NCBI GenBank assembly: GCA_039189655.1
Contig: JBCCYN010000003.1
Coordinates: 1-64,000 of the forward strand
Reading direction: 5' to 3'
Source of the DNA: Acuticoccus sp039189655
GTDB taxonomy: Bacteria; Pseudomonadota; Alphaproteobacteria; Rhizobiales; Amorphaceae
DNA length: 64,000 bases
Under the pieces are notes generated by a model. It worked only from the letters and a program-made list of their open reading frames with translations. It was not told where the DNA came from and did no database searches. A program made the translations under genes and the position numbers. Below are positions 60,122-64,000 of this stretch, piece after piece. How positions within the stretch are numbered: position 1 is the first letter of the stretch; each line of letters starts with the position of its first letter.

Positions 60122-61047
60122 CAGTGGAGCTTCGGTTCGGGGGATACCAGGGCGAGAAGTCCGTTCACACCAGAGGCGGGCGCGTCCTCGCAGAAGCTGC
60201 TGCCCGCGAAAGCGGAGGTGCTGCAAAGATCTTGTTCGACGAGAACATTGTGGCCCGCGGACACAAAGCCGCCGATCTCTTGTCGATGACTGAGGCGGGT
60301 GATCTCGACGGATGTTACTTTTCGTCCAGTTATCTTGCCAAGCGTGTTCCCGCACTGGGGCTTTTCGACCAACACTTCGTGGTTCCGGATCGACGGCGTG
60401 CCTACGCGGTGCTCGACGGTCAACTCGGAGCGCGGCTCAAGAGTGAAGTGGAGGCAGAAACGGGCTACGCAGTGCTCGGCTATTGGGACAACGGACTGCG
60501 CCACATCTCAAGCCGCACGCCCATTCGCACACCGGCCGATTGCGCCAACCAAAAAATCCGCACGCTTGCCAACGAAGACCATCAACGGGTTTTCCGCGCG
60601 CTTGGCTTCGTGCCCCAAGCCATCGACGTGCGCGACCTTCCCGAAGCGGTGCGCACCGGCCGAGTGGATGCGCAGGAAAACCCGCTCACTAACATTTACA
60701 ACTTTGGTCTCCACGAAACCCACCGGCACGTCACACTCACCCGGCACCTCCTCGGCGTAGCCATGGTCCTTTTCAACAAGGACGTGGTGAGTAGCTGGGC
60801 GCCAGAGCTACGCGCGGCGGTGGAGCGTGCTGTCCGCGAGGCAACGACGGCGCAGCGACGTTTTGCCCAGGACGACGACACCGTCTGCAGGGAGGCGCTC
60901 CGGGCGGATGGGGTCGAGGTGATCGAGCTGTCGGAAACAGAACGCAGCGCCTTTGCGCGAGTAACCAGGCCGGAGGTGGAGGTCACCCGCGCGTCCTTTG
61001 ATGGCAAGCTGCTCGAACTCTTCGACAGCGACCTTCGTGCCGCCTAA
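60118..61047 (+). CDS. TRAP-type (DctP/TAXI-like) substrate-binding protein without signal peptide
   Basis: A 309-residue protein with the DctP fold pattern. Features are FGGYQGEKSVH near the N-terminus, the ligand-arginine helix region RTPADCANQKIRTLANEDHQRVFRALGFVPQAID, then LPEAVRTGRVDAQENPLTNIYNFGLHET. DctP proteins are normally periplasmic, but this one starts directly with the fold (M-T-V-E-L-R-F-G). No hydrophobic signal is seen, and the start is fixed by a four-base ATGA overlap with the oxidoreductase gene. It may be cytoplasmic, or an upstream signal may have been lost. No TRAP permease lies beside it; the nearest, at 62407, is on the other strand. Confidence 0.82.
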   Translation: MTVELRFGGYQGEKSVHTRGGRVLAEAAARESGGAAKILFDENIVARGHKAADLLSMTEAGDLDGCYFSSSYLAKRVPALGLFDQHFVVPDRRRAYAVLDGQLGARLKSEVEAETGYAVLGYWDNGLRHISSRTPIRTPADCANQKIRTLANEDHQRVFRALGFVPQAIDVRDLPEAVRTGRVDAQENPLTNIYNFGLHETHRHVTLTRHLLGVAMVLFNKDVVSSWAPELRAAVERAVREATTAQRRFAQDDDTVCREALRADGVEVIELSETERSAFARVTRPEVEVTRASFDGKLLELFDSDLRAA

Positions 61048-61181
61048 ATATTTTGGCGTTGCTCGACTGAAACGACCGACAGGTCTGACTGTTCCAGTTT
61101 CGCGCGTTATTATCAGCATTCAACTATTCGCGGCGTCCGCCGTTTGAGCGCGAACACCGCGAGGAAGAGAAGGTAGTTTCG

Positions 61182-62066
61182 ATGACGGCAACTCGCTTGG
61201 GCGACGCGCGCGCAACCCACCACCGAATCGCGCTGGGCGAATTTGAGGTGACGGCCGTACTTGAGGGCAGCGGCGTAAACGACGGCATCCATCCGATTTT
61301 CGGGCACGATCAGACCAAGGAAACGTTCTGTGAGTACGCTGTCGCGCGGCGGATGCCTGCCGACCGTTTCGAGCATGTTTTCATCCCCGTGCTCGTCAAT
61401 ACAGAAAACGCCCTCGTGCTCTTCGATACCGGCCTTGGTGCCATGGGCGCCGAGCGGGGCGCTGGAAAGTTGCGTGAGCGGATGCTGGAAGCTGGCTACA
61501 GCCCGGACGCGGTGGACATCGTTGTCATCACGCACAGCCACCCTGATCACATCGCCGGACTCTGGGATGGCGATAAGCCCGCCTTTCCCAACGCCCGCTA
61601 TGCCATTGGCCGTGTGGAGTACGACGGGTGGTCATCGGGCGAGAAAATCCCGCCGCAGCGGGCGCAGAACAGAGAGCTCTTCTTAAAAACCGTTCCGCCG
61701 CTTGCCGAAAAAACCACTTTCCTCGAGCCGGGTGATAGCGTGGTTTCCGGTATTACCGCGGTGGAGTCTTACGGACATTCGGTGGGTCACATGTCCTTCA
61801 TGATCGAAAGTGGCAACCGCTCGCTTCTTCTCTGGGGTGACGTTGCGAACCACTTTGTGTTCTCGGTGGGTAAGCCCGAATGGCAGGTGGGTTTCGACGA
61901 TCTGAAGGATGAAGCTATCGCGACGCGCACGCGGATCCTTGACTGGGTAGCCACCGACGATGTGCCTGTTATTGGGTTCCACATGCCCTTTCCGGGGATT
62001 GGATTCGTGGAACGCATTGGCGGCGAATACCGCTGGATCCCGGAAAGCTACCGCCTCCGGGTTTGA
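61182..62066 (+). CDS. metallo-beta-lactamase-fold hydrolase
   Basis: A 294-residue MBL-fold enzyme. The dizinc site is THSHPDHIAGLWD, with further ligands in ESYGHSVGHMSF and WGDVANH and the last in VIGFHMPFPG. The layout resembles lactonases and related hydrolases with no signal peptide; a lactonase role next to Gfo/Idh dehydrogenases, whose products are often lactones, is an inference. It is separated from the preceding gene by 134 bases and may have its own promoter. Confidence 0.87.
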   Translation: MTATRLGDARATHHRIALGEFEVTAVLEGSGVNDGIHPIFGHDQTKETFCEYAVARRMPADRFEHVFIPVLVNTENALVLFDTGLGAMGAERGAGKLRERMLEAGYSPDAVDIVVITHSHPDHIAGLWDGDKPAFPNARYAIGRVEYDGWSSGEKIPPQRAQNRELFLKTVPPLAEKTTFLEPGDSVVSGITAVESYGHSVGHMSFMIESGNRSLLLWGDVANHFVFSVGKPEWQVGFDDLKDEAIATRTRILDWVATDDVPVIGFHMPFPGIGFVERIGGEYRWIPESYRLRV

Positions 62067-62082
62067 CCGCAAAGGCTCACGG

Positions 62083-62385
62083 CTAGCTCGTTGCGTCACC
62101 GCCTTCCACGATGATGAGCTCTACGATGCCGCCGCCGTCTCTACGATTTTGCGCAGCGTCCTGGTATTCCTCAGAGCCATGGCAGTCCACGGCCTCGGCC
62201 ATGGATGGGAACTCGATCACCACGAACCGGTGAAACACCTCAGGTCCTTCCAAAATTCGATACTTGCCCCCCCGCGCCAGCACCTTGCCGCCGTACTTGG
62301 CAATGATTTTCGGCACACGATCGGTGTAAAGCTTGTAACGGATGGGATCGTCGATGCGGGAGCGGGCGACCCAATAGGCGGGCAT
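62083..62385 (-). CDS. DUF1330 domain protein
   Basis: A 100-residue ferredoxin-like-fold (dimeric alpha-beta barrel) protein. It has the DUF1330 pattern MPAYWVARSRIDDPIRYKLY, GGKVLARGGKYRILEG, VVIEFPSMAEAVDCHGSEEYQDA. Function unknown. It is 21 bases downstream of the TRAP large permease on the same strand, so probably cotranscribed with it, and it converges with the MBL-fold gene. Confidence 0.85.
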   Translation of the reverse strand: MPAYWVARSRIDDPIRYKLYTDRVPKIIAKYGGKVLARGGKYRILEGPEVFHRFVVIEFPSMAEAVDCHGSEEYQDAAQNRRDGGGIVELIIVEGGDATS

Positions 62386-62406
62386 GGCAAACCTTCGTCG
62401 TTGTCG

Positions 62407-63747
62407 TCAGAACAAGAGGTCGGGGAGATAGTTCGCAATGGCGGGGAAGGCCAGGATCAATATGATCCCAGCGAGCATTATCAGCCAGTAGGGCACTGAA
62501 CTGATGAAAATCTGCTGGACGCCGACATTAGGGTCTTCAATGGCCGCTTTGACCGTGTAGACGAGGAGGCCGAAGGGCGGCGTGAGAAGCCCTGCCTCGA
62601 TGGCGAGAATGCCAACCACCGCGAAAGCCGTGCGGTCAAAGCCAAGCGCGGTGGCGAGGGGCTCGAAGATCGGCACGGTGAGAAGCATGATCGAGATGGA
62701 ATCGATCACCATTCCAAGCACGAACCAGACGAGCACCATCAGCGCCAAGATGGTGTAGGGCGATAAACCGCTTTCCAAAAAGAATGATTGGATACCGCTC
62801 GTCACACCGGTCATGGCGAGGGTTCGGGAGTAGAGCGCTGCCATCAGAAGTAGGATGAGGATCGGCGCTGCGGTTTTGCCCACGGAGAAGATTGCCGCCA
62901 AAAGCCCGGAGCCGCGCATCCCTTTGGAGAACGCGAACAGAAGGGCGAGCGCGGCGCCTGCACCGGCTCCTTCCGTGGGTGTAAATATGCCGAACCAGAT
63001 GCCGCCCAGCACCGCCGCGATGATCGCGAAGATGCCGCCTATGCTGGTAAAGGCCTGGGCGAGGGGAACTCTCGTCATGATTTCGCTGCTGCCGGTTTTT
63101 GCGGGAGCGTCGGGCAGTCCGCCGCCGGCAAGCTCGGGTCGCACCACGGCCGCACCAATGGCGTAGGTGAGAAACATCGCAGCCATCAGGACCCCGGGCA
63201 GCACGCCGGCCAAGAAAAGCCGACCGATGGATTGTTCAGTCAGGATGCCCCAAACGATCATCAAGACTGACGGTGGTATCAGCATGCCAAGGCACGAAGA
63301 GCCGGCAATGGCACCCAATGCGAAGCCCCGCCCGTAGCCGCGTGCCTTCATTTCTGGATAGGCGATGCGGGAGAAGGCGGCAGCGGATGCAATGGAGACA
63401 CCCGTCACAAACGAAAAGATCGTGTTGCCGATAATAGTGGCCACTGCGAGCCGACCCGGTAGCTTACCGATCGATCGGTTGATGGCTGTATAGATGTCGG
63501 TAATTGCGCCGGATCGGGCGATGAACTCTCCCATCAGCATGAAGAGCGGGATGACAGCGAAGGTGAAATCTCGCAGCGCTTCGGCGGACGTTGAGGCAAG
63601 GGTTGCCTCAACGATGCGCCATTTGCCCGTGGTGAGGTAAAGGCCGACCATGCTGGTGAGGCCCAGCGCGACAGCCACGTGAACGCCGAGCACAACAAGC
63701 CCAAGGAGCATCGCAACGAGTATGCCGACGGTTCCAATGTCGAACAT
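62407..63747 (-). CDS. TRAP transporter large permease (DctM)
   Basis: The sodium-coupled transport subunit, 446 residues with about twelve helices. Family blocks are FTFAVIPLFMLMGEFIARSG, IGNTIFSFVTGVSIASAAAFSRIAYPEMKARGY, IPPSVLMIVWGILTEQSIGRLFLAGVLPG and PTEGAGAGAALALL. Organic acids are the likely substrates. The small permease gene lies 44 bases upstream and runs off the window; no DctP gene is visible on this strand. Confidence 0.95.
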   Translation of the reverse strand: MFDIGTVGILVAMLLGLVVLGVHVAVALGLTSMVGLYLTTGKWRIVEATLASTSAEALRDFTFAVIPLFMLMGEFIARSGAITDIYTAINRSIGKLPGRLAVATIIGNTIFSFVTGVSIASAAAFSRIAYPEMKARGYGRGFALGAIAGSSCLGMLIPPSVLMIVWGILTEQSIGRLFLAGVLPGVLMAAMFLTYAIGAAVVRPELAGGGLPDAPAKTGSSEIMTRVPLAQAFTSIGGIFAIIAAVLGGIWFGIFTPTEGAGAGAALALLFAFSKGMRGSGLLAAIFSVGKTAAPILILLLMAALYSRTLAMTGVTSGIQSFFLESGLSPYTILALMVLVWFVLGMVIDSISIMLLTVPIFEPLATALGFDRTAFAVVGILAIEAGLLTPPFGLLVYTVKAAIEDPNVGVQQIFISSVPYWLIMLAGIILILAFPAIANYLPDLLF

Positions 63748-63791
63748 CTAATGCCCGCCGTCTCGCAGCTTTATCGCAACGAAAGTCTGTT

Positions 63792-64000
63792 TCACAGGGC
63801 GGGCTCGTTGACGTGTAGATCGAAGAATTCCACCACCGCGAGGATCGCATAGTTGACGGCTGCGAGGGCGGAGCCGGCTATGATCATGAAGCGGGCGGGC
63901 CACACCGGAACGCGCAGCGCGCCCTCGCCATCGAACTCACCATTGGCGAAAGAGCGCAGCGCGGGGTCGATGGCCGCGTTGGCGAGGATTGCGAAAAAGA
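63792..64000 (-). CDS. TRAP transporter small permease (DctQ), C-terminal part only
   Basis: A minus-strand frame open at the right edge and ending at 63792. The visible 68 residues include a hydrophobic segment (FMIIAGSALAAVNYAILAVVEFF) preceded by VPVWPAR, which matches the last helix of DctQ proteins (preceded by P-x-W). Position just ahead of dctM supports the call. The N-terminus lies beyond the window. Confidence 0.75.
   Translation of the reverse strand, partial: FFAILANAAIDPALRSFANGEFDGEGALRVPVWPARFMIIAGSALAAVNYAILAVVEFFDLHVNEPAL

Overview
The window is GC-rich chromosomal DNA from an alphaproteobacterium, most likely of the order Hyphomicrobiales (Rhizobiales). The evidence is the gene order hisB-DUF2628-hisH-hisA-hisF-hisE-coaA, an ArsR/methyltransferase-metF-metH operon, RIME-like double-palindrome repeats, and many TTT, TRAP and polyol-type ABC uptake systems. 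Genus cannot be read from the sequence. No rRNA, tRNA, CRISPR array or insertion sequence was recognised.

Region 1 (0-25 kb) is mostly housekeeping. It holds two cell-wall enzymes (an L,D-transpeptidase cut by the window edge and a DUF882/M15-type endopeptidase). A methionine/SAM-cycle operon follows: a SahR-like ArsR-methyltransferase fusion, metF and metH, with a perfect palindrome over its promoter. Next come a periplasmic hydratase-like protein, a sulfotransferase-like protein, and the histidine operon with coaA on the minus strand, divergent from pyrF. The rest is a GDSL esterase, a Pr6Pr membrane protein, an aldo/keto reductase, a TauE/SafE permease, a PLP dehydratase, a decayed LysE exporter, leuB, DUF4174, an EamA transporter and an M20 peptidase.

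Region 2 (25-39 kb) has a chemoreceptor and then a compact polyol/sugar-phosphate locus. A minus-strand operon encodes two ABC permeases, a Tat-exported binding protein, an FGGY kinase, a glycerol-1-phosphate-dehydrogenase-like enzyme, the ABC ATPase, a GpsA-like glycerol-3-phosphate dehydrogenase and RpiB. A divergent SorC-type regulator is translationally coupled to a class II aldolase that carries a roughly 245-residue histone-H1-like Ala/Lys/Pro tail. The set looks like import, phosphorylation, oxidation, isomerisation and cleavage of a polyol; the substrate is unknown. The aldolase tail is the oddest feature in the window.

Region 3 (39-64 kb) is an accessory catabolic island with lower GC from about 46 to 50 kb. 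It contains a LysR-Gfo/Idh-BKACE unit and a TTT transporter operon with a racemase-like protein and an OsmC protein. It also contains an AEC transporter and a minus-strand operon (Zn-alcohol dehydrogenase, DapA-like lyase, cupin, Gfo/Idh oxidoreductase, two small ORFs, 3-hydroxyisobutyrate-dehydrogenase-like protein). That operon diverges from a GntR/FCD regulator leading GST, AhpD-like protein, a second complete TTT transporter, another Gfo/Idh enzyme and a TRAP-binding-protein-like protein without a signal peptide. Three near-identical palindromes in the GntR intergenic region probably coordinate both arms. An MBL-fold hydrolase, a DUF1330 protein and a TRAP transporter (DctM, partial DctQ) end the window.
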